This document shows, one piece after another, positions 1-8,029 of a DNA stretch of 64,000 bases; within the stretch, counting starts at the first letter, position 1; every line of letters begins with the position of its first letter. Origin of the DNA: Amycolatopsis sp. FDAARGOS 1241. GTDB taxonomy: Bacteria > Actinomycetota > Actinomycetes > Mycobacteriales > Pseudonocardiaceae. Both the position numbers and the translations under genes were made by a program. The notes below the pieces were generated by a model. That model did not search any database. It saw only the letters and a program-made list of their open reading frames with translations, and was not told the DNA's origin. The stretch is from positions 6,014,001 to 6,078,000 of the forward strand of contig NZ_CP069526.1 in assembly GCF_016889705.1 (NCBI RefSeq). The letters run 5' to 3'.

Positions 1-1
1 C

Positions 2-382
2 GTGATCTACCTGGCCGGCGGCGCGGTCGGCGCGCTGGGGCTGGCGTTCGCGAGCAGCAGCACGCAGATCCTCGTGTGGGGGATCGTGTTGTCGTTCTTC
101 ATGAACGGCAACGCGGCGCTCGAGTACTCCTACACCTCGGAGATCTACCCGACGATGATCCGCACCACCGGCCTGGGCGTCGCGTCGGCGATCGGACGGG
201 TCGGCGGCATCATCGCACCGATCGTGATCGGGTTCTCCTACAGCACCGTCGGCTTCGGCGGCGTGTTCACGATGCTGCTGGTGCTGCTCCTGATCGGCGC
301 CGCCGTGGTGGCGGTGTTCGGGCAGCGCACGACCGGGCGCTCGCTCGAAACGATCGGACAGGAGACGATCGGACGTGACTGA
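2..382 (+). CDS. MFS transporter, C-terminal part (cut by window edge)
   Basis: About 126 residues of a major facilitator superfamily permease are present; the start lies before the window. Four hydrophobic segments are visible. The stretch [14 protein letters not shown] matches the loop and helix found after the tenth transmembrane segment of sugar and aromatic-acid type MFS carriers (E-x-x-P-T-x-x-R-x-x-G). The stop is 16 nt before the amidohydrolase start and a good ribosome site lies between them, so the two are probably one operon and the transporter may import the hydrolase substrate. The substrate cannot be read from this fragment. Confidence 0.85.
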   Translation: MIYLAGGAVGALGLAFASSSTQILVWGIVLSFFMNGNAALEYSYTSEIYPTMIRTTGLGVASAIGRVGGIIAPIVIGFSYSTVGFGGVFTMLLVLLLIGAAVVAVFGQRTTGRSLETIGQETIGRD

Positions 383-398
383 ACCTGGAGGTGCACTG

Positions 399-1625
399 AT
401 GGCAGCCGATCTCACCGTCCGGCACGTGAGCGTCGTCGACCCGGCGACCGACGACGTCGCCGGTGCCCGCGCGATCCGCATCGCGGCCGGGCGGATCACA
501 GCGGTGGAGCCCGATCCCGGCGGCCCCGTCGGTGCGGGCGAACTGGACGGCTCGGGCCTGTTCGCGCTGCCGGGGCTGATCGACTGCCACGTGCACGTGA
601 ACGCGGTGAGCGCCGCGCTGGGCACGGTCGCCGACGCATCGCCCGCATACGTGGCGGCACAGGCCTCGCACCTGCTGAAGGACATGCTGGGGCGCGGCTT
701 CACGAGCGTGCGCGATGTCGGGGGCGCGGACTTCGGCATCGCGGCCGCCGTCGCCGAGGGCCTGTTCACGGGTCCGCGGATCTTCTTCGGCGGCAAGGCG
801 CTGTCGCAAACCGGCGGGCACGGCGACCTGCGCCCTGCGGGCCGCGACGTGCACGACCAGCATTACGCGATCCCCGTGCTGGGCCGCGTGTGCGACGGCG
901 TCGACGAGGTCCGCCGCGCCGCCCGCGACGAGATCCGCCGGGGCGCGTACCACCTGAAGATCATGCTGTCGGGCGGCTGCGCGAGCCCGACGGACCGGGT
1001 GGACTCGCTGCAGTTCTCCGATGAGGAGGTCACCGCGATCGTCGAGGAGGCCGCCGCCGCCAACCTCTACACGGCCGGCCACGCCTACACCGCGGACGCG
1101 GTCAACCGCGGTTTGCGTCTCGGCGTCCGCACCATCGAACACGGCAACCTCCTCGACGCGACGTCCATCGAGCTGTTCCTGGCCCACGACGCCTTCTACG
1201 TGCCGACACTCATCACGTACCAGGCCCTGCTGGAGCAGAGCCGTGAACTCGGGTTCACCGCGCAGCAGTACGAAAAGGTCGTGCGCGTGACGGAAAACGG
1301 CTACCAGGCCCTGCAGCTCGCGGACTCCGCGGGCGTGCGCATCGCCTACGGCAGCGACCTCCTCGGCGCCATGCAGGCGCGCCAGTCGGAGGAGTTCACG
1401 CTGCGCGCGAAGGTCCAGACGCCCGGTGCCGTGCTGCGGTCGGCCACCACGGTGGCGGCGGAACTGCTGCGGCAGGAAGGCAGGCTGGGCACCCTCGCGG
1501 CCGGGGCGACCGGCGACGTGGTGCTCGCCCGGGCGAATCCGCTGGAGAGCCTCGACGTGCTCGCGAACCCGTCGTCCGGCATCGCCGCCGTCGTGCAGGA
1601 AGGGGTGGTGCGCGTGCGGCGCTGA
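399..1625 (+). CDS. Metal-dependent amidohydrolase (imidazolonepropionase/prolidase-like)
   Basis: This is a 408-residue cytosolic amidohydrolase of the urease/dihydroorotase superfamily, which hydrolyses C-N bonds with one or two metal ions. The metal motif H-x-H is at residues 64-66 (DCHVHVN). Lys187 is a candidate carbamylated lysine (HLKIMLSGG). Further ligands are His228 (AGHAYT), His248 (IEHGN) and Asp320 (YGSDLLG). I chose ATG 399 because GGAGG lies 8-13 nt upstream; an earlier GTG at 375 overlaps the transporter gene and lacks a ribosome site. The subfamily resembles imidazolonepropionase-like and Xaa-Pro dipeptidase-like hydrolases, but the substrate is unknown. It probably acts with the MFS transporter just upstream. 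Confidence 0.85.
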   Translation: MAADLTVRHVSVVDPATDDVAGARAIRIAAGRITAVEPDPGGPVGAGELDGSGLFALPGLIDCHVHVNAVSAALGTVADASPAYVAAQASHLLKDMLGRGFTSVRDVGGADFGIAAAVAEGLFTGPRIFFGGKALSQTGGHGDLRPAGRDVHDQHYAIPVLGRVCDGVDEVRRAARDEIRRGAYHLKIMLSGGCASPTDRVDSLQFSDEEVTAIVEEAAAANLYTAGHAYTADAVNRGLRLGVRTIEHGNLLDATSIELFLAHDAFYVPTLITYQALLEQSRELGFTAQQYEKVVRVTENGYQALQLADSAGVRIAYGSDLLGAMQARQSEEFTLRAKVQTPGAVLRSATTVAAELLRQEGRLGTLAAGATGDVVLARANPLESLDVLANPSSGIAAVVQEGVVRVRR

Positions 1626-1629
1626 GCGC

Positions 1630-2626
1630 TCAGCCGGTCGCCGCGGCGAGGAGCTCGATCGACCGCGCGCGGGCGGCCGGGTCGTACACCGGCGTCATGA
1701 CGAGCAGTTCGTCCGCGTCGGTGCGGTTCACCAGGTCCGCGAGCTGCACAGCGACGGCGGCCGGGGTTCCGGTCACCAGCGCCCACGGGTGCCGGAAGGC
1801 GGCGCGTTCGTCGTCCGTGAGCTCGCGCGCGGTGACCCCGGCCGCTGCCGGCAGCGGTCCGGTGTCGCCGTGGGCCTGCCGCGCCAGCGAGACGTACCAG
1901 GGCCAGGTGAAGAACTCGGCGCGGTCCGCGGTTTCGGCGCACACGGCCAGGCACGAGACCATCACCCGGGGCTCGGCGAGCCGGTCCGACGGCGTGAACG
2001 CCCGCCGGTAGAGCTCCTGCGCCGATTCCGTGTCGTCCGGGCGGAGGTGGTGGGCGAACGACAGCGGCAGACCCAGCCGGGCCGCCAGGCCCGCGCCGTC
2101 GGCCGACGAGGCCGGCACCCAGAGTTCGGCGTGGTTCGCGTGCCCGGCGGCGACGACCACGCCGTCCGGGCCGCGGCCGGCCGGCGACGTGTACCCGGCC
2201 AGCTCCGCCGCTTCTCGTTCGTACTCCTCGTGCTCGGGCATGGGCACGCCGCGGCGCAGGGCGCGGATCGCGGTTTCGTCGAGGGTGCCGGACCCGCGGC
2301 CGAAGCCGAGGTCGATGCGGCCCCGGAAGAGCGCGTCGAGCACCGCGGCCTGCTCGGCCAGCGCGAGCGGCGCGTGCAGCGGCAGCAGCATCCCGCCCGA
2401 GCCGACGCGGATCCGGTCCGTCGCCGCAGCGATCCGCGCCATCAGCACGCCCGGAGCGGCCGCGGCGGTCGACCCCACGCTGTGGGTGTTCGACGACCCA
2501 GAACCGCCGGTACCCCGCCCGGTCCGCGCGCCGGGCCAGCCCGACGGTGGCGGCGAGGGCTCCGGCCGGGGTGCGGCCTTCCTCGATCGGCGACAGGTCG
2601 AGGATCGACAGCGGCACGGTGAGCAC
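1630..2626 (-). pseudogene. LLM-class flavin-dependent oxidoreductase, one-base frameshift
   Basis: The gene reads from GTG 2626 as a luciferase-like monooxygenase with the typical start LSILDLSPIEEG and RRFWVVEH. Just after that the frame is lost. The rest of the family sequence (STAAAAPGVLMARIAAATDR, then IRVGSGGMLLP and GRIDLGFGRGSGT) continues in another frame to the stop at 1630. Removing one C from the CCC run at 2484-2486 (GGG on the plus strand) restores H-H-S-V-G-S-T-A-A across the join, so a single inserted base explains it. Members use FMN or F420 in cytosolic redox reactions. It lies 33 bp downstream of the aconitase X small subunit and could be the last gene of that operon. It may be a real pseudogene or a sequencing error. 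Confidence 0.85.
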
Positions 2627-2659
2627 GCGCGTCAGCTTAAGCCGCCCGCCGACCGATGA

Positions 2660-3085
2660 TCAGCGGTTCGGCGCAACAACGGCCGAATCCGGGCCGGCCG
2701 ACACCGACACCGGGCCCGAACCGGCCACGAGCCGCGCGTAGTCCCGCTCGTCGAGCACCACGATCGGCAGCCGCAGGTCGTACAGCTCGGCCGCGACCCA
2801 CGCGCCGAGCATCAGGATCGCGTCCGGTTCGGTGAGCACGAGCGCCGCCGGCGCCGTGCCGGCCCGGATCTGCTCGGCCAGCACCGAAGACGACGAACTC
2901 GACCCCCGCGCCCGCGGCAGCGCGACCACGCGGCCGGTCAGCGTCGCGCCGCGCTGCGGGTGGTGCTCGTCGACGATCCGGCCGGTGAGGTCCGTCCCGC
3001 CCCAGAACGACAGGGGCGCGTCGAGCACGAGCAGGTCCCCCGTCGCCGAGCCGGGGAACACCGTGCGCCCGGTCAGCTCGCCCAC
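2660..3085 (-). CDS. Aconitase X swivel (small) subunit, DUF126
   Basis: A 141-residue protein matching the swivelling small subunit of aconitase X (DUF126). Visible family features are GELTGRTVFPGSATGDLLV, a serine-rich cluster (RGSSSSSSVLAEQI) and ALVLTEPDAILMLGAWVAAE. The GTG start at 3085 overlaps the large-subunit stop by 13 bp, which implies translational coupling. Together the subunits make a hydro-lyase. Characterised members include bacterial cis-3-hydroxy-L-proline dehydratase and archaeal phosphomevalonate dehydratase. Many bacterial forms are a single fused chain; here the two parts are separate. The neighbouring dehydrogenase genes favour an imino-acid substrate (inference). Confidence 0.85.
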   Translation of the reverse strand: MGELTGRTVFPGSATGDLLVLDAPLSFWGGTDLTGRIVDEHHPQRGATLTGRVVALPRARGSSSSSSVLAEQIRAGTAPAALVLTEPDAILMLGAWVAAELYDLRLPIVVLDERDYARLVAGSGPVSVSAGPDSAVVAPNR

Positions 3086-4344
3086 AGCGCCTCGTCCCGC
3101 ACGACCCGGCCGGCCCGTGCCGACGCGACGCACTCGGCCAGCGAGCCGAACACCACGGCCACGCCGACGTTGCCCGGCGCGTACCACGCCCATTTGCCGG
3201 AGTTCGTCATCGCCGTGCGCACGTCCTCCTCGACGATCGGCGTGAGGTAGGTGCAGGTGTCGACGACGATCCGTCCACCGGCCGCGCGCACGGTTTCCGC
3301 GTAACCGAGGCGTTCGGCCTCCACCAGCACGGCGCGGCTCGTGGTCACGTAGGCCGGCACGCGGAACGGCTCGCCCTTCCCGAGCAGCGCCGCCAGCCGT
3401 GCGAACTCCGTCAGCGAAAAGTGCGGTGTGCCCAAGCACAACGCGTCGATCGCGGCTCCCCGCGCCGTCGTCAGCTCGTCCCGCACCGCCCGCAGCTGAG
3501 CCGCTTCGGCCACGTGCACCGGAATCCCCGGCGCCGCAACGGCTTCCGGCGTGGGCGCCTCCGGCGTCACCCCGGCGACGTGGAACAACCCCACTCCCCC
3601 GCTTGAGGCCGCCGCCGCGCCGAACGCCTTCAGCTGGTCCTCGGTCACCTCCGACGCCACGCCGGTCACCACCGGCACCCCGCTCCCGGCCAGGCGGCCG
3701 GCGAGATGCCCGAGCACGCCCCACGCCGCGTCCTCGGCGAGCAACCGCGGCGACAACACCGCGCAGTCGAGCCGGACCGTCGCGCGCCGGTTCTCGTCGC
3801 GGTGCAGCCCCGCGTCCGGCACACGGCCGGTGATCGCCGCGGCGATGTCCAGGAAATCGCCGTAGCGGTCGGTGCGGGCGCCGAGCACGGAGTTGGCGAA
3901 CACGATCGCGTTGGACTCCGCCCACGCCACGTGCGTACCGAACGCCGGGCGGTGCGTGAGCTGGTACGGCGCGCAGGTCCAGGTCGGCGTGCACCCCAGC
4001 GCGGTGTAGGCAGCCATCTGCCGGCGCGCTCCCGCGGCCGTCTCGGGGTCGGCGCGCACGAGGTCCGGGTGGCGCAGGTCGAGCGAGCCGACGTTGAGCG
4101 TGGTCGGCACGGCGACCCGCCCGGCCAGCTCCCCGAGCCGTTCGACGAAGTCCAGGCCCGCCTGTCCGTGGTAGAGGCAGCCGTCGACGTGGGCGCTCTG
4201 GACGGTCAGCAGCCGCGGCGCTTCCCGCACCCGCGCGAGCGCGACCACCATCCGCAGGCACAGCCGAGCCGCCTCACCGCGCGCACCGGCGAGCGCGGCT
4301 TCGTCCTCTTCGGACAGTTCGAGCTCAGCCACGGGCGAGGTCAC
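3073..4344 (-). CDS. Aconitase X catalytic (large) subunit, DUF521
   Basis: A 423-residue aconitase X catalytic subunit. Recognisable blocks are VQSAHVDGCLYHGQAGLDF, TTLNVGSLDLRHPD, CTPTWTCAPYQL, AWAESNAIVFANSVLGART, CLGTPHFSLTEFA, VVDTCTYLTPIV and the terminal TNSGKWAWYAPGN. The cysteines at CTPTWTC, CLGTPH and DTCTYL are candidate iron-sulfur or metal ligands. The family dehydrates hydroxy acids or hydroxyproline in the cytosol. GTG 4344 overlaps the end of the upstream FAD subunit by 20 bp and the small subunit follows with overlap. The association with a D-hydroxyproline-type dehydrogenase suggests hydroxyproline breakdown; this is inference. Confidence 0.9.
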   Translation of the reverse strand: MTSPVAELELSEEDEAALAGARGEAARLCLRMVVALARVREAPRLLTVQSAHVDGCLYHGQAGLDFVERLGELAGRVAVPTTLNVGSLDLRHPDLVRADPETAAGARRQMAAYTALGCTPTWTCAPYQLTHRPAFGTHVAWAESNAIVFANSVLGARTDRYGDFLDIAAAITGRVPDAGLHRDENRRATVRLDCAVLSPRLLAEDAAWGVLGHLAGRLAGSGVPVVTGVASEVTEDQLKAFGAAAASSGGVGLFHVAGVTPEAPTPEAVAAPGIPVHVAEAAQLRAVRDELTTARGAAIDALCLGTPHFSLTEFARLAALLGKGEPFRVPAYVTTSRAVLVEAERLGYAETVRAAGGRIVVDTCTYLTPIVEEDVRTAMTNSGKWAWYAPGNVGVAVVFGSLAECVASARAGRVVRDEALWAS

Positions 4345-5704
4345 CGAGCTTCACCGGCTGCGCGATCGGCCGCGCCGCGACGCCCGCGAGGTCGGTCGCC
4401 ACCGGCTCCCGGCCGCACTCCGCCGCGACCAGGCACGCCGTCGCGTAGCCGCACACACGGCCCTGGCACAGGCCCATGCCCGGCCGCGCCAGCAGCTTCA
4501 CGGTCCGCGCGTCGGTGGCCCCGAACTCCGTCACCGCGGCGCGCACCGTACCGGCGGACACCTCCTCACAGCGGCACACCTGGGTACCGGCGTCGAGCCA
4601 CGTCTGCCAGCCCGGCCGGACGGGGTGCGCCGCGTGCATCGCCGAAGCGAAGGCGCGCAACGACTTCCGCTGCCGCAGCAGCCGTGCGACGGTGTCGCGG
4701 CCCGGCTCCGCGCCCACGGTCGTCAGCGCCGCGTGCAGGCCGGCGAGCTCACCCTCCACAACGGACAGCGCGGCCCCTCCGACGCCGCACACCTCGCCGG
4801 CCAGGTACACGCCGGTGGCGGACGCGCGCTGCCGGTCGTCGGCGACGGCCACCAGAGAACCATCCGCGCCGAGTGCCGTGTCGCAGCCCAGCTGCAGCGG
4901 GAGCTCCAGCTGGGGCGTGAACCCGTAGCCGACGGCGACGGTGTCGCACGCGATCTCGCGCGCGCTCCCCGGCACGATCCGCCAGCCGGGATCCAGCGAC
5001 GCGGCGGTCACGCCCTCGACGCTGTCCGTGCCGTGGGCGGCGATGATCGCCGTGCGCGTGCGGTACGGAACGCGGTGGCGCACCAGCGTTTTCAGGTACC
5101 CGGCACCTTCGGCGAGCTTGCCCGCGTTGGCCAGCACGGCCAGCGGCGAACGCGCGAACCCGGCGGGTGAGCCGGCCTCGAACACCCCCACCACGTCGGC
5201 TCCCGCGGTGACCAGCCCGGCCGCGACCGGCAGCAGGAACGGCCCCGTCCCGCCGACCACGATCCGGCTGCCGGCCCGCACACCGTGGCCCTTGAGCAAC
5301 GCCTGCGCCCCGCCGGCGGTGTAGACACCGGGCAACGTCCAGCCGGGGAACGGCAGCTGCCGGTCGTAGGCGCCGGTCGCGACGACCACCGCGCGGCAGG
5401 TGAACTCGCCGCGGTCGGTGTGCACGGTGAACCCGGCTTCGGTGCGTTCGACGTGCCAGATCGCGTGCCGCGTCCGCAAGTCCACTCTCGACAGTCCGGA
5501 CCGCAGGCGCACCAGCGTCCGCCAGTCGTGGTGGCCCGCTCCGTCGTCGCCTTCGCGGTGGCGCCAGAACTGCCCGCCGACGCGCGCGCCGGCGTCCACG
5601 AGCGACACCCGCGCCCCGGCGCTCGCCGCGGCCACCGCGGCGGCCAGACCCGCGGGCCCGGCTCCCAGCACGGCCAGATCGCAGTCAGCAGGCGAGATCG
5701 CCAC
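4325..5704 (-). CDS. FAD/[2Fe-2S] dehydrogenase alpha subunit (HcnB/LhpE-like)
   Basis: A 459-residue pyridine-nucleotide-disulfide type oxidoreductase. The N-terminus carries the FAD-binding LAVLGAGPAGLAAAVAAA and GGQFWRH. A second nucleotide fold is at IVVGGTGPFLLPVA. The C-terminus has a BFD-like [2Fe-2S] module with CRCEE and GLCQGRVCGYAT. This layout is the alpha subunit of heterotrimeric hydrogen cyanide synthase-like enzymes, which include D-hydroxyproline and D-amino-acid dehydrogenases. GTG 5704 follows GGAAGGAG and overlaps the ferredoxin-like subunit by 20 bp. The complete trimer is encoded here in the order beta, gamma, alpha. Electrons probably pass to the respiratory chain. Confidence 0.88.
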   Translation of the reverse strand: MAISPADCDLAVLGAGPAGLAAAVAAASAGARVSLVDAGARVGGQFWRHREGDDGAGHHDWRTLVRLRSGLSRVDLRTRHAIWHVERTEAGFTVHTDRGEFTCRAVVVATGAYDRQLPFPGWTLPGVYTAGGAQALLKGHGVRAGSRIVVGGTGPFLLPVAAGLVTAGADVVGVFEAGSPAGFARSPLAVLANAGKLAEGAGYLKTLVRHRVPYRTRTAIIAAHGTDSVEGVTAASLDPGWRIVPGSAREIACDTVAVGYGFTPQLELPLQLGCDTALGADGSLVAVADDRQRASATGVYLAGEVCGVGGAALSVVEGELAGLHAALTTVGAEPGRDTVARLLRQRKSLRAFASAMHAAHPVRPGWQTWLDAGTQVCRCEEVSAGTVRAAVTEFGATDARTVKLLARPGMGLCQGRVCGYATACLVAAECGREPVATDLAGVAARPIAQPVKLGDLARG

Positions 5705-5963
5705 GGCCCGCTCCTTCCTGCGGTTCGATCACGTCACCCGGGCGCACCTCCGTGAGACACGCGCGCCGGCCCGGCTCACCGTTGACCACGACCAGGCAGT
5801 CGAAGCACACGCCGATGCCGCAGAAGATCCCGCGCGGCGCGCCCTCGCGGCGCGTCGTGCGCCACGAGCGGTGACCGGCGGCGATCAGCGCGGCACCGAC
5901 GCTCTGGCCTGCCTCCGCGACGATCTCCATGCCGCGGAAGGAGAACCTCACCGGATCCGTCAC
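5685..5963 (-). CDS. [2Fe-2S]-binding gamma subunit (HcnA/LhpF-like)
   Basis: A 92-residue plant-type ferredoxin-like protein. The cluster motif is visible as GIFCGIGVCFDCLVVVNG followed by a distant cysteine in RRACLTEV, giving four cysteines in the C-x4-C-x2-C...C pattern. It would bridge the FAD of the alpha and beta subunits of the dehydrogenase. The start is GTG 5963 inside a GTGA overlap with the stop of the beta subunit; a longer frame exists upstream but is antisense-like and covers the beta gene. Its own stop overlaps the alpha start by 20 bp, so the three subunits are co-translated. Confidence 0.88.
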   Translation of the reverse strand: MTDPVRFSFRGMEIVAEAGQSVGAALIAAGHRSWRTTRREGAPRGIFCGIGVCFDCLVVVNGEPGRRACLTEVRPGDVIEPQEGAGRGDLAC

Positions 5964-7123
5964 GCGGCCTCCTCGAAGCGATCCGCCCGGAACGGCGCGA
6001 GCTCGAGGTCGGGCTTCACGCTCGTCGTCAGTTGCGCCACCAGGTGCCCGGTCGCGGCGGCGAGCCCGATCCCCGCGCCCTCGTGGCCGCACGCGTGCAC
6101 CAGCCCCGGCAGCCGCGGGTCCTCGCCGATCACGGGCAGGTGGTCGGGGCAGTACGGGCGGAACCCGAGGTAGCTGCGCAGCAGCGCGACGTCGGCCAGG
6201 AACGGGAACACCCCGATCGCCTGCGCCGCCAGCTTGCGCACCACGGCGAGCGAGAACTGCCGGTCGAACCCGACGCGCTCGCGGCTCGCGCCGATCAGCA
6301 CGGTGCCGGACTGCATGCCCTCCACGACCACGGACGTCTCCAGCCCGGCGTCACCGCTCGCCACGTTGGCGACATAGTCGGCGGTGTAGACCTTGTGCCG
6401 GATCACGCGCGGCAGCGGTTCGGTGACCAGCACGAACCCGCGCCGCGGCAGCACGGGGATCGGCGCGCCCGCGAGCGCCGAGAGCTCGCCGCCCCACGTG
6501 CCACCCGCGTTCACGAGCCAGCGCGCGGAGAAGTCGCCGCGGTTGGTGGCGACCCCGGCGAACGCCCCGTCGGCGCGGCGCCGGAACGCCCGCACCTGGG
6601 TGCCCGTGTGCACCTGCGCGCCGAGCCGGCCGGCCTGGCGCAGCAGCTCCGCGGCCGCGAGCATCGGCTGCACCTGCTTGTCCTGCGGGTAGTACGCGCC
6701 GGAGGAGACGTTCTTCGTCAGGTTCGGCTCGAGCTCGGCCACCTCGGCCGGCGTCAGGTCCACGGCCTCGACGCCCCGGGCGCGTTGCTCCGCGGCCAGC
6801 GCGGCCAAGCCTGTCGCGGCGTCCGCAGACTGCGCGACGACCACGCCGCCCTTGTGCTCCAGCTCCAGCGCGCCCGGCCCGAACCGCTCCCCCAGCTGCG
6901 CCCACAACTTCACCGAGAGCAGCGCCAGGTCGAGCTCCGCGCCGAGTTCCTTGTCCGACACGAGGATGTTGCCCTCGCCGCCGCTGGTCGTCCCACCGGC
7001 GACCCCGCCGCGCTCCAGCACGGTCACCCGCAGGCCGGCCGCGGCGCAGTAGTACGCGCACGCCGCTCCGACCACTCCGGCGCCCACGACGAGCACGTCG
7101 GGGGACCTTCCCGTCGCCACCAT
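5960..7123 (-). CDS. FAD-dependent oxidoreductase beta subunit (DAO family, HcnC/LhpB-like)
   Basis: A 387-residue D-amino-acid-oxidase fold protein. The FAD site is DVLVVGAGVVGAACAYYCAA with the later LERGGVAGGTTSGGEGN. The C-terminal cap motif is GLVHACGHEGAGIGLAAATG. It should oxidise the imino acid substrate, making it the catalytic subunit of the trimer with the two genes that follow. I chose ATG 7123 over an upstream extension because a CATACT box (7131-7136, minus strand) sits about 7 nt before it, suggesting a leaderless or nearly leaderless message. It is the first gene of the five-gene minus-strand operon ending in aconitase X. The natural substrate, such as cis-4-hydroxy-D-proline or D-proline, is inferred only. 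Confidence 0.88.
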   Translation of the reverse strand: MVATGRSPDVLVVGAGVVGAACAYYCAAAGLRVTVLERGGVAGGTTSGGEGNILVSDKELGAELDLALLSVKLWAQLGERFGPGALELEHKGGVVVAQSADAATGLAALAAEQRARGVEAVDLTPAEVAELEPNLTKNVSSGAYYPQDKQVQPMLAAAELLRQAGRLGAQVHTGTQVRAFRRRADGAFAGVATNRGDFSARWLVNAGGTWGGELSALAGAPIPVLPRRGFVLVTEPLPRVIRHKVYTADYVANVASGDAGLETSVVVEGMQSGTVLIGASRERVGFDRQFSLAVVRKLAAQAIGVFPFLADVALLRSYLGFRPYCPDHLPVIGEDPRLPGLVHACGHEGAGIGLAAATGHLVAQLTTSVKPDLELAPFRADRFEEAA

Positions 7124-7176
7124 GGTCAGTAGTATGTCACATTGCACAAGGTCGGAACGTGCGGTTCCCCGCACGG

Positions 7177-7209
7177 AAGCGGGGCCGGCCCACCGGACCG
7201 GCCCCGCTT
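7177..7209 (-). terminator. Strong hairpin terminator after the peptidase remnant
   Basis: A perfect 12-bp stem (arms 7177-7188 and 7198-7209, AAGCGGGGCCGG and its complement) closes a 9-nt loop. It lies just past the stop of the upstream minus-strand peptidase remnant and before the dehydrogenase operon, so it should separate these two transcripts. There is no long T tract, as is common in actinomycetes. Confidence 0.7.
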
Positions 7210-7219
7210 GGCGCACACC

Positions 7220-7755
7220 TCAGAAGGCGTCCGGTTTCAGGACGAAGTCCGCCGTCACCGTCTGGCCCTTCACCAGCTTGACGGTCCCTGCCAGCCGGTG
7301 TTCTGGCCCGGGAAGTCCTGCCCGCCGCGCTGGTCCACGCGCGTGAAGCAGCCGTTGGCGACGGTGCACGGCGGCAGCCCGAACTGCGCGCGGTAGACGC
7401 CCATTTCGGCTTCCGCGCCGGGGGTGTCGTAGGCGTCGACGATCGCGACCGTCATGCCGTCGCCACCGGTGGCCGTGGGGAGTTCGTACGCGCTCGCGAG
7501 GTCGGCCGGCCCGTAGCCCTGCGGCACGGCGGCGCGCGCGAAGCCGTGAGCGTCAGCGCGGAAGAGCGCGAAACACGTGACCTCACCGGGTTTCGGCGTC
7601 TCCGGGCACGCCCGGCGCCCGGTCGCCGGCGCGGGCGGCGCCGACGGTGCAGTGGCCTTGGTGGGCGCTGCCTGCGCCGCCGGCGCGATGGCGAACGCGA
7701 CCATCGCCAGGAGGAACGTGAGGAGGATCCTGAAGGCAGCTCTGGGGAACGACAT
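7220..7755 (-). pseudogene. Secreted S53 (sedolisin) peptidase with most of the gene deleted
   Basis: From ATG 7755 (GAAAGGA ribosome site) the frame encodes a signal peptide (FLLAMVAFAIAPAAQAAP) and the N-terminal part of an S53-type peptidase: PQGYGPADLASAYELP, TVAIVDAYDTPGAEAEM and VYRAQFGLPPC. It stops at 7270 after about 160 residues, whereas full enzymes have 400 or more. The glutamate/aspartate pair and the GTS serine region are absent. A second frame running to 7220 gives TVKLVKGQTVTADFVLKP followed by DAF and a stop, which looks like the tail of the same kind of exported protein. An internal deletion that joined the two ends out of frame is the simplest reading. The product cannot be an active peptidase. 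Confidence 0.7.
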
Positions 7756-7879
7756 GCGCGTCCTTTCGCTGACGAACCGCGGTCGACTGCTCACCCGATG
7801 TCGCGGAATTCTGTCAGCGTCACCCGGGGGTCGATCACCCGTCGACGGACAGAAAACCGGACAAGATCAGGGTATTTGC

Positions 7880-7897
7880 CGATGTTCGGGAACATCG
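7880..7897. promoter_or_regulatory. 18-bp palindrome, candidate operator
   Basis: CGATGTTC and GAACATCG form perfect 8-bp arms around a 2-bp centre (GG). It stands alone in the space between the divergent peptidase remnant and the beta-mannosidase, about 130 bp before the mannosidase start. This is the size and symmetry of a dimeric regulator site. The FCD-GntR regulator downstream of the mannosidase is one possible binder, although its own upstream dyad has a different sequence. Confidence 0.45.
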
Positions 7898-8029
7898 CAC
7901 GGCGAAGGGAGCACTGGTTCAGACCATTGGGAGCAGCGCCCCGGCACCGCCTCGCGCCGGTGGACAAGAACGAGACAGGGCATGATCGCGGCGGGGGGCG
8001 AAGCCGGCCGGGGAGAGAGGACGCGAGGC

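Noticed and set aside
7577..8029. N-terminal extension of the beta-mannosidase by about 150 codons
   Set aside because: The extension has no GH2 similarity and covers the divergent promoter region. ATG 8030 has a purine-rich ribosome site and matches the family N-terminus.
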